A DNA stretch of 64,000 nt, from contig CAUJLY010000001.1 in NCBI GenBank assembly GCA_963281155.1, positions 8,990,001 to 9,054,000 of the forward strand, given 5' to 3'. Each line of letters begins with the position of its first letter. The stretch's first letter is position 1. A program made the translations under genes and the position numbers. Positions 20,684 to 33,500 of this stretch are shown in pieces. Source of the DNA: Rhabditophanes sp. KR3021. Its lineage: Eukaryota > Nematoda > Chromadorea > Rhabditida > Alloionematidae. The notes beneath the pieces were generated by a model. It was not told the DNA's origin. It searched no databases and saw only the letters and a list, made by a program, of their open reading frames with translations.

Positions 20684-21149
20684 TTAGTTCTCCGAATTTG
20701 AATAAATAAACAGTTTTTTATATGAAGGTGTGACTTGACTTTATTTCCGCATAAGGCTTACCCAATTGTGTTTTTAACAGAAGGTAATAAGAATTTTAGT
20801 TCTTTTGAATTTAATTAATTATTTATTTTGCATAATCTTAAAAATAAGTGTTTTTATTTCCCCGGTTATCAATTATTTTGTTAATTTTATCGTAAAATAA
20901 CCAGGTGGATTAAGCGTAAATAGATTAATTCGTTTTTGGGTAATAATATTATTGCCTATAATTACAAGCACTTAGTATACACTACTTCCGAAATGACTTA
21001 TTGATGTTCTGAAACCCATTTATTATTTGCTTGTAATTGTATGTTCATTAAATATTAAAAGTTTATTCAAATATTTTTAGATTCATTTCCATATACTTTG
21101 TTGAAATATATTATCAACTTGCTTAATATTTCTACACAATCTATTCTAA
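20684..21149. other. Intergenic region, no gene seen
   Basis: AT-rich spacer with AATAAA at about 20701 for the pseudouridine synthase. No gene supported. Confidence 0.4.
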
Positions 21150-22219
21150 ATGAATACATCGTTAAGTTTATTGCTGGCAGAATGGCAGAACCAAACAGTT
21201 TTATTCTACCTAGATCCGATTCAAATAAAAAAAATGAACTCTCCATTCTCAAACATATTATTGCCCGTTGAATGTGGAATAAATTTTAGTTGTTTTTTGA
21301 TCGTTCTATATCTATATTATTTTATTTATAAGCATGCTTTACTACACGCCAACTTTAAATTATTAATAATAATGTTTGGTTTATTTTCTCAAATTTACAA
21401 TTTATCCCAGACAATTAATACTTTTATAATGATTTTTGGTCAATTTGACAAGATTACCTCATTTGCTTATGAAACTTTTAGTATGTGTGCAGGGATGTCT
21501 ATGGTCATTTTAACGATACCCATGTTAATTGAAAGATCCAATGCTTATAGATATTCAGACAGTTATGATATGTCTACATTTCAAGCCAGATATATTCTTT
21601 ACACAATTATTACCTTTGTCATAGGATCTTGTTGCACAGTCAATTTTTCAGCACGTAGGTTATTTATTATCACATTAACGGTTGTATTTTATAGAATTCG
21701 TTGACTACATGTATTCTTCATTTATTTGGGCTTTTTCCACCATTTCAAGCACAATAGGTCTAATTGTATTATATTACAAGAATAGAAAATTACTAGACCT
21801 AGAAAAAATATTAAAAAATAATATAAACAAAAGGTAACAAAATTAACAAAAAAAAATAAATTCTCTTCAGATTCCAGCTTAATAATAACAGAGAAAGTAT
21901 TCACCTATTAGTACTGATGAACATTCCATTAGCATTAACAAGCCTTGTATCCTTTCTGCTTCTTTTGTGTGTGCAAATTAAAGTTGGTAATGGTGGTGTC
22001 ATTTCATCATTTGTTTTTGTGCTTTCTTCACTTTTTACAGTTGTTTTTCCGTTAGTTATGATATTTGGGCTGTCATCAACAAAGAAGGTAATTCGACAGG
22101 TGTGGAGGAATAATAAAATTCATTCTAATATTAGAGGATATGATTTAGATGAAAGAGAAAAGAGACTACGACTAGAAACGGAAATGTATTTTTCTCAGAC
22201 AAATTCAACCTGGAATTAA
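21150..22219 (+). CDS. Seven-TM chemoreceptor, Sre/Sra-superfamily
   Basis: Three exons, 21150-21654, 21695-21833 and 21871-22219, with introns of 40 and 37 bp and consistent phases (1 and 2), give 330 aa. Features of the Sra superfamily, Sre in particular, are an ER...A motif after TM3 (IERSNAYRYSDSY) and, before TM6, the block KRFQLNNNRESIHLLVLMN, which corresponds to the LS.RFQ..EN motif of Sre, Srab and Srb receptors. Seven hydrophobic segments are visible. Likely a chemosensory GPCR. The assignment among Sre, Sra and Srab is not firm. Confidence 0.75.
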
Positions 22220-22528
22220 TTTTTTATTTATCATCGTTTTTAATATTTTATTTTATATCATACATACCTCAATTCACAATAACATTTAAGATGATGTCTA
22301 TATCACGTCACTTTTTGATAAAATAAATGAAAAGTCTTAAAGTTCAAAAAACATGTAAAAAAGTGTTCATTAAAAAAAGATGATGATTAATGGATAAAAA
22401 AGACCCGTAAATATGTTTTCCATTGTTCGAAACAACACCAGCTTTGGTTGGATAAGTTATAATAATATAAAACTAGACAAGCAAATTAATATAAAATGAG
22501 TCTTTTTGAAAATGATCATCAATACGCA
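22220..22528. other. Intergenic region with TATA-like box
   Basis: AT-rich. A TATAAAAC at about 22466 lies 63 bp before the ATG chosen for the next gene. No other feature. Confidence 0.35.
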
Positions 22529-23053
22529 ATGGAACTTAAAGTACCATTTTTAACTATCCTACTCATTTGTATTGCTTTTGGAGAGAGGGATGTCAATGAT
22601 TCAGACCAATTTAGGCCATTCAATTTGATGCAGCAGCTTTCACAACCAGCTAAAGACGCTATTAATGCAATTCGAAAATTAAATAACTCAACCAGAGCTG
22701 GTGAAGAAAAGTTGATGGATGGTTATTTTAGTAAACTTCCTGATTCTTCTCCTGACAAGGTAAAAGTGGGACATGAAATACTAATTAATTAAACTTTCCA
22801 GATTGCTTACAATAAATTCATAACTGAAATTAAAGATTTAGATGCAAAATTGAAAACGAAAATCGACGAAGCTGTTGATAGTTCAAATTTAACAAGCCCA
22901 GAAAAGGATTTATTTAGAAAGTATGAAAGTATTTATCTTAACAAAACTTTAACTAAACCAGACATTCAAAAGCAAATCAAAGAACTTGAAGTAGCAAATA
23001 AGGATCCAACAAATAAAATAAAAAAAATCGTCCTAGAAGCTATTTACAACTAA
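22529..23053 (+). CDS. Secreted helical protein, SXP/RAL-2 (DUF148)-like
   Basis: Exons 22529-22759 and 22802-23053, 42-bp intron in phase 0, 160 aa. The ATG at 22529 is preferred to an in-frame ATG at 22496 because it starts a good signal peptide (MELKVPFLTILLICIAFG) and leaves room after the TATA-like box near 22466. The mature protein is all-helical and charged, with the run LSQPAKDAINAIRKLNNSTR that resembles the LSPAAKAALEKI helix of nematode SXP/RAL-2 proteins, then further K/D/E helices. Those proteins are small secreted nematode antigens that bind metal ions or fatty acids. Assignment is by pattern only. Confidence 0.55.
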
Positions 23054-23586
23054 ATTGTTATTATAATTAATGAAACATTGGAATGTTATTAAGTTTAAAC
23101 GTTTTGATATGTTTGCAATAAAAAGTGATTCGGATCAGATGATGTGTCGACATTTTAGGTGTGCGATTGAAGACACACATACAAATGGTGTTGTTCATTC
23201 AGATCATTTATATTTACATCATTGTTTAAAACTGTTTTCATTTTTCTTCATCAAATTTACTACTATTTGTTTTTATTAAGAGTTAAACCACACACAACCC
23301 AGACCCAGATCTTAATAATTGATGTTTCTTTCATTTCAAATCACTCCATCCCTTTCAATATTGATATCAAAATGAGCGTAAAAAATGTCCAATTTCACCC
23401 CAAACCATTTTTATCTTCCTTTCCACTCACACACTCCTTTCGACAGAGGGGCTTATCATGTTACCCTTACAACTAGTTATCTTCTCTCCATCTCAAAAGA
23501 TCATCATTGGTATAAGGTCATTGAATGACTTTCTTATTGCTTTTGACTCGATTACCTAATAACTTAAGTTGTATCTTTCAGTAACG

Positions 23587-25257
23587 ATGGACAATAACAA
23601 TTATCTGAAAATTGTGGGTGATCCTGAGTTGTGTGACTTGGAATTAGTGTTTGCTGATCAGAAGGTTTTCAAGACGTCCAAGTACTTTTTGGCTTGTAAA
23701 TGTGATTACTTTTACGACATCATTGCTAAAGACAAGAAAATTAGTAAGTTTAGTCGATTGATATGCGGTTACTTTTTGATTTTAGAGTCAATTAGTTATC
23801 CGCAATTGGAGATAGATCATTTTGGTGTGTATCATGATTGGATTCACAATAGAAAGACTTTCAAAATTAGTGGATTGGCAAGTATCGTCAGTTTGTTCAA
23901 TGTTTTTCGCGTCTTCAAGATATCCGATGTTGAGGTTAGTCCTAAATTCAATACAACTTACCTTATTTATTAGGAACAATGTATGATTTACTTGACGGAA
24001 GAAGCATCACCCACCCACTACATCTACCTCTATGAAAAGTCCAAATTCAAAGAACTGGAAAACCTAAATGAAGTGATTAAAAATTTAATCAAAGACAATT
24101 TGGAGGTAAAAAGAGTAATGTTTGTTGATTCATCAATTTTTTTATAGAAATTAGTTGATTTGAATGGTCTGGATTGTATAGACTTGGATCTTTTTGATGA
24201 ATTAATTGATGCAGAAGCAATCAGGGGAATGTCTCAAGAAAAAATGTTTGACGTAGTTGGAGGATGGATAAGTTACGATTTAAAAGGAAGAAAACATTTA
24301 TGGAGTCAGTTTGCTTCGAAGCTTGATTGGAGTTTGATTTCTCAAAACTTTGCCAATAATATTTATCGAGAATATCCAAGTGTTTGTGAAAATTCTGAAA
24401 TGGTTAAATTCCTTTTTGATCAAAATTGCCTTCGACAAAATAGTTTTAAAAATATTGGTTATAATAAGTATGCTTTTCTTGGATTCAAAAATAATATCTA
24501 CCAGTTCAATCTTGATAATGAATTGTTTGAGTCTGTTGGGGAGCAGAAGAATGAATTGACAAGGATGTGCCCTAATGTTATTAATGATAATATTTACTAC
24601 TTGAACAAAACCACCTCCAACATTTACTGGCTTAATTTAAAGTCTGGAAGATCAGATACCATTAAGACGAATGATCTTAAGATTGTTGACACTTGTATTA
24701 GTATGGATGACAAGGTTGTTGCAGTTTCGACTGATCCTTTCAATGCCACAGTCATTCAGAGTCTTAACTTGGAAAGAAACGATTGGGAGACAATGTGCGG
24801 TTGGACCAAGAACGGAACAAATAACGGGTATGTTGTTATCGGAAACTGCATTTACATTACTCCAGGAACAAATGCAAAAGTGATGTATCGGTATGACATG
24901 CGTGAGAAAGAAATCAGAGAATTAGAAACAATCCAAAATGGAACTATCTCTCCAAATGTGGTCAAACTTGACAGCGACATTTTGTTCTTTGGTGGAGTTT
25001 CAAATAGTTACGGGGTGTCGAAATGTTATATTTACGACACACGTGCCAATGCATATGAAATTAAGTCAAGTGTTCCAGAAAGCTTAACTTACTCGGGAAC
25101 TTGTCTTCATAACGATAAAGTATATGTGTTTGGGGGCAAAAATTCGGGTGATATGCCAACCAATGGAATCTACAAGTACAACGTCACCAAAAACTCCTGG
25201 AGTCTGAGTGAAACGAAACTGCCTGTCTCAATGTCACGTGTTGAAGTTGCCATTTGA
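23587..25257 (+). CDS. BTB-BACK-kelch protein
   Basis: Four exons, 23587-23743, 23786-23934, 23974-24105 and 24148-25257, all phases consistent, 515 aa. Residues 1 to about 105 are a BTB/POZ domain (CDLELVFADQKVFKTSKYFL, then the HDWIHNRK-type helices), followed by a BACK-like helical region with ISYDLKGRKHLWSQFASKL. From about residue 250 to the end are kelch repeats, the clearest being LFFGGVSNSYGVSKCYIYD and VYVFGGKNSGDMPTNGIYKY with the GG dyad and the later Y and W. BTB-kelch proteins usually serve as substrate adaptors for Cullin-3 E3 ligases. A TTTCAG just before the ATG suggests a spliced leader or a 5' UTR intron. The BTB is divergent. Confidence 0.85.
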
Positions 25258-25798
25258 TTTTTATATTTTAATAATGTATTTTATGTAGCTAGTGTCTATC
25301 CTTAATTCAAATAAATTTTTTAATTCATTTCCTCAAAGTTCAAATTCTAGCTGGTTTGTGTAAAGATATTTAATAAATAAAATGTCCTTCAACAGTCAGT
25401 TTAAAGTAACGATTCAGGTATATTAGTCAGTGTATCCTATTGAACGCACGATATTACAAAGTTTTAGACTAACCTAAACTATAATTGCATTTCACCCCAT
25501 TTACACCCTTTTATATTAAATTAACTTATTTAATTAATGTTTTTGACTTAGCTTCCAGAAAGGCAAAACAATTATAACTTAAACTGCCTTCAGTTATTAT
25601 TCGAACTACCTTAATTACAATTCGAGTTGTGTTTGATTGTCATTTAAGTTACTCAATAACAAATCAAATAGTTTTTGTTTTCAATGAACAACCATCTTAT
25701 TATTAATTCACCACTAATAACAAAGTAATTATTTAAAACTTAGATAAACAGATATTATTTGTCTGGAACTAAAATCATAATCTAAAAATAAGTCCAAC
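25258..25798. other. Intergenic region, no gene seen
   Basis: AT-rich spacer; AATAAA near 25310 and 25375 fits the 3' end of the kelch gene. Nothing else supported. Confidence 0.4.
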
Positions 25799-26844
25799 AT
25801 GAATTCACTCTATGATACATGTATGGTAGTTGGTGGGATATTTGGAACAACAACAAATCTATTATTTTTTATTCTAATGCATTTTTTCCCAACTAAGCAT
25901 TGTAATACATTGAAATTATTTATTAAGTACTTCCGTTTGCTAGATGCGCTAGCTTGTTTTGTGATTGGCTTGATGATTCAAGCTCATTTTGTTCCAGGTG
26001 TAAATGTCAGTGGTAGTCATGGTATTTGTCAGCAATTGGAGAGTAAAAATTGTTTGAAAATCTCATGTGCCTTTTCAATCAGTATTTGTTTTGCTACTAT
26101 CGGAGTTGTGGCACTTGCTAATATGATGAAGTAAACGAGATACATTCTTTATTTATTGACATTTTTTAGGTATAATGTATTTTGCCGAAAGAAAGATCTA
26201 ATGTATACTTCAATTTATGAGAAAATTATATATTTATATATCTTTGTTATTGGCCCAGTAAGTATCTTTGGTACGGTACATAGCTCTGAAATTTATGCAT
26301 ACAACCAATTTATTTCTTTGGATCCGAATGTAAGTAACTATCCATTTACACTAAATAACTTGTTTAGGACTTAAAAATACTGGAACCATTCTTAAATTCC
26401 AATTATTATATTATTCAATTAAAAGCCAGTGATGTAGGAAATACACCATTATTATATGCACTTGGATCCATCACAATCGGCGGTGCAATAATATTCGTAA
26501 CAGGGGTCTATTATTACATCTACATCGAATTAAGCCTTTGGAAAGCAGCGAAAGAAGCTCTTACAAATACTGCTCAAACAATAAAAGTGATCATTAATCT
26601 TTTGCGTTTCCAAAATGCTTGTTTGATTATATTCTGTTTTATTCCTATAATGATGCCCTTTGCTTTAATTGTTTTTGATATGCCACCCTTTGCCAAGTCA
26701 ATTGTTTCTAATATTTTTTTATTTATTTTGCTGTACTATGTGGTGTCACCCTTTGTGGCTTTTTACCATTTTTATAAACCTGAAATGAGAGCCATTTTCT
26801 GTAGTGGTTCAAAAATTATACCTTATACCACTCAAAATGAATAG
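25799..26844 (+). CDS. Seven-TM chemoreceptor, Str-superfamily-like
   Basis: Exons 25799-26130, 26170-26329 and 26368-26844, introns of 39 and 38 bp, phases 2 and 0, 322 aa. Hydrophobic segments suggest seven TMs. TM1 begins GGIFGTTTNLLFFILMHF; the block before TM6 is TIKVIINLLRFQNACLIIF with P in the following helix (IPIMMPFALIVF), as in the L..Q...P motif of Srh/Srd/Str receptors; TM7 ends SPFVAFYHFYKPEMRAIF. Probable chemosensory GPCR. The exact family is not settled. Confidence 0.7.
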
Positions 26845-27050
26845 AATTAAGCAAAATTAACGCAATTAAACAAAATAAATTCAATCACAAAAAGAAAAGT
26901 AATCTTATTCAAAGGAGTAATAAAACAAAAACTGTTTTGTGAAAGTATATTAGTTTATTGTTCATAAGGAAATATATAAAATTTTACACCGAATAGATTA
27001 TATTTTTAATTTATTAAACACCACTCTTTAATGTTGATTCTTTTTCCTAA

Positions 27051-27257
27051 CTAACTTACACTTTTCTTGGGGTGCTTCTTTTCATTAAGTATTTTCGACT
27101 GTTCCCGCACTGATGCCTTTTCCTCTTTAATTTGCATTTCCATTTTAGGTCCATCCTTCCCTTTGGTTACAACACCTCTTCCTTCTTTCTTTTTCTGATC
27201 CCCAGCCTTTTTATGTTGAACCTTCTTCATCGCATCCTCAACTTTCCTTCTACCCAT
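27051..27257 (-). CDS. Lysine-rich small hydrophilic protein
   Basis: ATG at 27257, 68 codons, start MGRRKVEDAMKKVQHKKAGD, ending KKHPKKSVS. About a third of residues are K or R; no hydrophobic segment. The frame is open upstream to about 27302 (reading LEYGSGEGKIKEE), so an earlier exon may exist. No family is recognised. It could be a nuclear/ribosomal-type tail or another stress hydrophilin. Confidence 0.35.
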   Translation of the reverse strand: MGRRKVEDAMKKVQHKKAGDQKKKEGRGVVTKGKDGPKMEMQIKEEKASVREQSKILNEKKHPKKSVS

Positions 27258-27568
27258 CTCTTCCTTAATCTTCCCCTCACCAGATCCATACTCCAGTACT
27301 TTTTACCCAAAACTCAAGCACCTTCCACTCCAAATAAACACAAAAACTAACCACAAACCATTGCAACAACTTGTCTCCGTCTGATCAAACCAACTATTAA
27401 TCAACCACCACCAATCTCACTCTTCCCGACCAAATTTGATTAATATCCATCTCAACATTCAAACTCCACCATTAAATAAAGAAACATTTTATTAAATTAG
27501 CAAAACAAGTATAAAGAAAACAATAAATAATATGCGTTATAATATTTAGTATGTACAAATAAAAATGA

Positions 27569-30500
27569 TTACAAAGGTTTGGTGCCTTCTAGGGTAGATT
27601 CAATGTCCCGTTGAGCAGAGGAGGTAGAGACCTTTGACTTGGGTGTTGACTCGCCTAGGTTGGAGGCAAACATTTTCATTTTGTCCCGAAACCCCAGACT
27701 CGACCCATCCATCTTGCCTTTTCCCGAACGGGATTGGCTTTCTTTGAGCATACGGGTTCGGGGGTCGTTGTAGATTTCGTGGGTGCCGATCGTCTGCACA
27801 CGGGGCTCTTCATCTTCCTCCACTTCGTAGTCTTGTCTTCGTGGCAGGTCACACATCTTCACGCCTTTGCATTTAACTACCAGTGGGTTGTAGTTTTCTT
27901 CTTGACTACTTGGCGACAATTGCTCTAGTTGGTGGGGGGGACCAAAGTCGTTCACAACTACACGAGAAATGCTTTTGGCCGAACATTCTTTGGGCCCCTT
28001 TTTGCATTCCTCTTCCACCAGCATGTTCATTTTTTTGACATCCGCTGCTACCAAGTCGATGTCGTGTTCGATTTCGTTTTGGTGGGGTTTGGAGCTGGTT
28101 GCAGACAGGGAGGAGGATTGAGATTGGCGTTTTTGTTCGAATCTAGTTGCCATTTCGGACAAGAATGGGGGTGGGGTTGTCTTTGCTTTCGTTGACACAG
28201 AACTCATCTTGCCTGGGGACGTGGACAACTCACCCAACAGCTTGATCGTTTCTCTGTACCTCCCCATCTCCCAAGCAGACATCTCATCTCCTTTGGCCTC
28301 CAGAGCATCCAACTCATCGTGGTACCTTTCTCGAAGTTGGCGGGGCGACAATTCTTCGCTAAACAAAGGAGCTGACCTTCTTCCATTTTGGAAGTCTCTT
28401 CTCAAAGGATGACTCTGAACCGCCACCTCACTCACCTTACCCTCACCAAAGGGTTGGGTGGTGTGAGGTTGGGGAGTAGTTTGATTGAATGGAAGGACAG
28501 AAGCGGATCTATTTCGATTCTGAATTGGAACAACATTCACACTCCTATTCATAGCTTCTTGCAAGGCAGCATACTCATTGTGTTGATTGATTCCATTCTG
28601 ATTTCCTTTGGAGATGGAAGAATGGCTGGTGGTAGTTGGTCTGGCCGGCTGAATGACAGGAGGTCTGGTGGCGATCCGGTAATGAGATGGCAATTGACTG
28701 TTCACGGACTGCTTGCTGTAAGTGGGAGGCAAGTGAGTGGGGTGGTGGGAGTGTTCACTGTTGGTTCGGATGCGGTATGTGTTCAGGGATGGGTTGGAGG
28801 ATGAGTTGATGTCAGGACAGGCATACGTCCTCTCATTGGGGGTCTTTTGCTGGTAAGGATGGCTTGGTTTTGGAGTATCATGATTACCGAAGTGCGAAGA
28901 CAACCCATTGAAATGGGCGGCGTTCTTAGCTACCTTGAAATGCAACTCATTCCCCGCTTGGGCCATGATGTCAGCTGCCCGTTCTTGTGTGATCCCAATC
29001 AGACTAACCTTATTCAAAGCAACCAATTGATCCCCACTCTCGATCCTTCCATCCTTAAAGGCAGCTCCTGTCTCAAACACCTTCCTGACATAAATTCCCA
29101 GTGTCTTGTCTTGAACACCCTACAAAGGAAACAATTAAGTAATGACACCCCTACAAACCCAAAAAACCACCGCTTTTACCTTTTTCCAATCACAATCATT
29201 ATCACAAACATCCTTCCTCTTTGACCTAATAAATTGGTCGTACGTTGGCAAAGAACTCATAATAAAATAAACAATCGTCCCCAAAACAATTCGATACAAC
29301 TAAACAGTGAATGAAAGCACTTTTGTATCAAAATAGTGTATGATTGCCCCTCGCCAACATCTTTTCTCGAGACTTGACTACTAATATTAATATGTCATCG
29401 AAGGTAGGGATATCTTTTTGAATGTTGTTATTAAAAATTGCTCAAATGGTTAGACACTTACTATATAGTATGTTGAAGAATGTTGGGTTAGAGAGTAGGG
29501 AGGATGGTATATATTAGTAATAATATTTGTGATTGTATCCCCTTTTCGTCAAACTTACTTGATTGACTGCACAGGCTGCTACGATGGACAGACCAATGCC
29601 GGAGCCTGGGGTTCGGGTGAATGAGATTGACACCACTTCTGGGCGGTGTTGGATTGAGGGGGTGAGTGATTGGTTGGAGTGGTGGTGGTTGGCATGGCTT
29701 TGAACATTCTGATGAGAGGAGGCCAGTTCGGTGGAAGCTTGTGACAAAGTATCTCCATGATTTACCTTCCTAAAATGGACACTCCACGACCCGCTTGCCA
29801 TTGACACAGGATAAAAGCGACATACTCCTTGAGCTTGCAACGAACTAATTTGCTCCATCATGGCAGGATGGATGTCTTTAATGATCTCAACGACATAACT
29901 GTCAAGTGGAAATTCAAATGGAACATCTTTTAACTTTCTTTCTTCCAATAATTGGATAGGTGTATTGGATTGCCTGGCAATTTCATCTGCTTGACCATGC
30001 AGTTGAGTCATGTGAATGCATTGGGAAATCAAGGCAGGGGAGATTGGGTGTTCGGTGGAGTCGGGGATGTAATGAGTAAGCAAAAATTGGACTTGCTTCG
30101 AGTTTAGTCTGTAACAGGTGGCTCCCAACACAGCCACTTGGTCCTGTCTTTTGGGGGTAGTTAGGAGGTTTACGGTTTGGATGATGCGGTCCATGTGTAG
30201 TTCTGCCATCATCTCTAGGCCATATTGTTCGGACCATTTGATGATGTTGTATAGTCTTTCTTTCAGACAGAAGGACCACGACCTGGTTAGGTGTTGGAGA
30301 CCATCGTCAGTACTGATCATCCAGTTGAAAATGTACATATTCAAGTAGTGGAAGAGTTGGTAGAATATTTGAATTTGAATGGCTGTGTTGACTCTATTTC
30401 TATTAAACTGTTCGATGATATATTTGAAAACATTGATAGTATCAACAGAAGCCGACCCATTATCTATTCTCGAATCCAAAAAAGTAGCCATCGTATAGGA

Positions 30501-33500
30501 AGCTCTGACTTGGCAAGCATCATTCAACAACGAAAAACACCGTTCCACCAAATCATGGAGCCTTCCTATCGAAGTTGCCAAGATGGGGTGGAGGTGGGTG
30601 TCTGCTTGGCAAATGAACAAAAACTCGGAAGAAACCGTCAGCCAGTAAGCCAGGACAGCAATAGCATTCTTGTTGGAATACATTTGGTGGTGCAATTTGG
30701 TGCGAATGGCATCAAAGAAATTGATTAAATTGACATTCCTGACATCCTTGTGGATGTTTGGCTTGTAAAGAGTACACGATTTATGTCTCATCACCATATA
30801 CAAGATCAAAGCAGGACCAGGCCTAAATTGGACTGTCTCAATGGCACTTGAATTCAAGAGGAGATTCAAAAAGGCGTCATCTTGTCCTTCGTAAATTTCG
30901 ATTAAACCGGGCAAGGCTTGAGTTGGAATGATGGGGGGAAGGGTGTCGTTGGTGTGGAGGTGGTTAAAGGTTGATTGGAGCGAATACAACGAATTAACAG
31001 ATCCTTTCCGTGTGTGAACAGGAGCTGCATAGGGATTTGCATCGAAATGAGTTGTGATGGGCATGGTTGGGCTGGAATGAATGAAACGTTTTAACAAAAG
31101 CCTAGCAAATAAATATATATAAATGATTTTGTAAGCAGGTGAAGAGACCTTGTCAAACATATTTCCTACTTATCTCAAGTCACAACAAAAAGATGGTCCA
31201 ACATACGATTTATGCATGAAAATGTTTCCAAAAACATCGAAAGTTGTGATTTGGCCGTCGTCGTGTTTAGATAACGAAGGTGACTTGTAATAAAATGTTT
31301 GAGCAATAGTTGGAGAAAAGTGGACTTTTTTTAAGAATTGGCCATCGGTACCGTCGATAAAATGTTGGTGGAAGTAAGAGAGCCTGGTACCTTTGTTTGC
31401 AGATAAAGATCTAGATCTTTCCTTCGAATACATTTTTTGTTTTATTAAAAATGAGGCAGGAGCCTAGTGGTTGTGCCATCCAAGGTAGACAATCAAAAAT
31501 ATCTAACTTTTCTTATCCAACGACCAAAATATGTATATATGGCCGCTAGTATCTACTTTCTCTTTGGGAATGATGTAAATAATAATAGTATATAATATTT
31601 GCAGTGCACCTTTCTCCCAACAACAGAATGTTTTTTGCTAGTTGAAAGGAAAATATGCTAATAATAGTAGTATGTCTATATATAATGTATTTTATTCTTA
31701 TCGAAACGGTTCCCAACACCCGAGCTTCTCCTTTCTCTATATGGGTAGGGTTTATTTTATCAAATGAAATATCATCACCAATATAATACATACACTCTTA
31801 TATATAATTTGTTTATAATGGAAGAGAAACTTTTTAGTCTCTTTTTAATGTTACTCTTCTAGTTCAGTTATTTTATAAATGTGCGAATATTTTTGTGCAT
31901 ATTTAAATTGAAATTGATATAAATTTGATGTAACTTTAGTTACCATTTTTATGATGTTAAACTTACTCTGAGATAGATGAAGACGGAGACGATGTAAGAA
32001 GGTTGATGTTTGGTTGGAGGTTTGATGTATTGAAGTCCTAAATGAAAAAATAGTAATATGGAATAATACAATTTTGTTGGAAAAATTGAAAGGTAATAAA
32101 AAGCTTATGGGTCCATTATAATGTCTCAATCTTTATTATATTTATCGTTTGTTCGAACTTGATTTGTTGAGATCGACAGAGATACATTTAGATTTGTTAT
32201 TAACGAATAATAATAATCTATTATGAATTACAAGTGGTACCGAAAATCAGTTGAAGCAATAAATAAGTGGACACTTTGAATTGCTTTTTATGCAAGAGTA
32301 AAATATCGTTTGAATGTTATTTAGATACTAAATGTCTTTTATATACGATGAATCATGATCATGTTTTTTGTCATTTTATTGGATGGTTGGTATGTGTGTG
32401 GTTATGAATAAGTCACAATTTTTTTTGTATGTTAATGATAAGATTATCAGTCTTAAAAAGGGAGGAATAAGGATGGTAGTGTAAATAGAAATCGCTTTCA
32501 TTACGCATCATTTTGTCCCACTCTTTTTGATTTATAAAAATATCGCTTTGCATTTACAAACAATCAATTTGTTTATATAAATGTAGTCTTTTCAACTTAC
32601 GTAATTTGAAAGAAACCGGAAAATAATTTCTGGACTTCCAATTGTTATGGTACAGCCATGTTTTAGTTTTTCGGTGGAGGTGATGTTCTTTTGATTTACT
32701 TCTATTAAAACCCTGCTATCTAAGGGAGTGATTGTTACGACACCATCAATAAATGAAACAAGACAATGCCTTGAAACAACAGTAGGAGAATTGATCTAAA
32801 CAAAAATGAATAAATTATTTTGAATGAACAAACATACGTAAATATCCTGATTCTTAGATAAAGCAGGATCTGACCCAATAATCGTGATATCCTTTTTGAT
32901 CAAAATACTGCTATCAAAGTTCTCTTTTCCATTCACAATATCAATCGGAATTAAGACAGGAGTTGTACCGTGAACAGATTTCGTTGAAAAAATTGGCGAA
33001 CCATGGTCTGGAAAGTGATACTCGCTTTGGTGTGAATAATTAGCTAGTGACCCCATTTGTGGATGCATGTTTTCGGGTCGGCGCCTGATTGTAAATACTA
33101 AGTCGCCTAAAAGAAGTTTGTATTAGATTTATGGAAAAAGTTTGTATTAGTTTGACAAAAGAACGTTTTGATTAGATTTGATGAAAGAACGTTTTTTGTG
33201 ATTAAATAAGGAATTTTGATGATTGAATTGTAACCAAAAAATATGGATAGTCTACGAGTAAGTGTAAAGAAGCAAAATAAGTGTAGGAAAAGATCATATA
33301 AAAAGTGAAAACATCAATAAAAATGACGATTAGATGTTTCAAGGGCGATGGAAGGAGATTAGTAAAATTATGGTTTGGTATTGTCTATAAATGTGGGTTT
33401 AGAGTATTGTTTTGACAAAAAAGAATGAATGGGATGCAATTAGAGGGGATGCTGATTGAGAACTAGTAAATTACTGTACAAAATATAGAGTCTCATACAT

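Noticed and set aside
27734..28804. Several + strand open frames of 60-138 codons
   Set aside because: They lie antisense to the last afadin exon and arise from its GC-rich, S/P/Q-rich coding.
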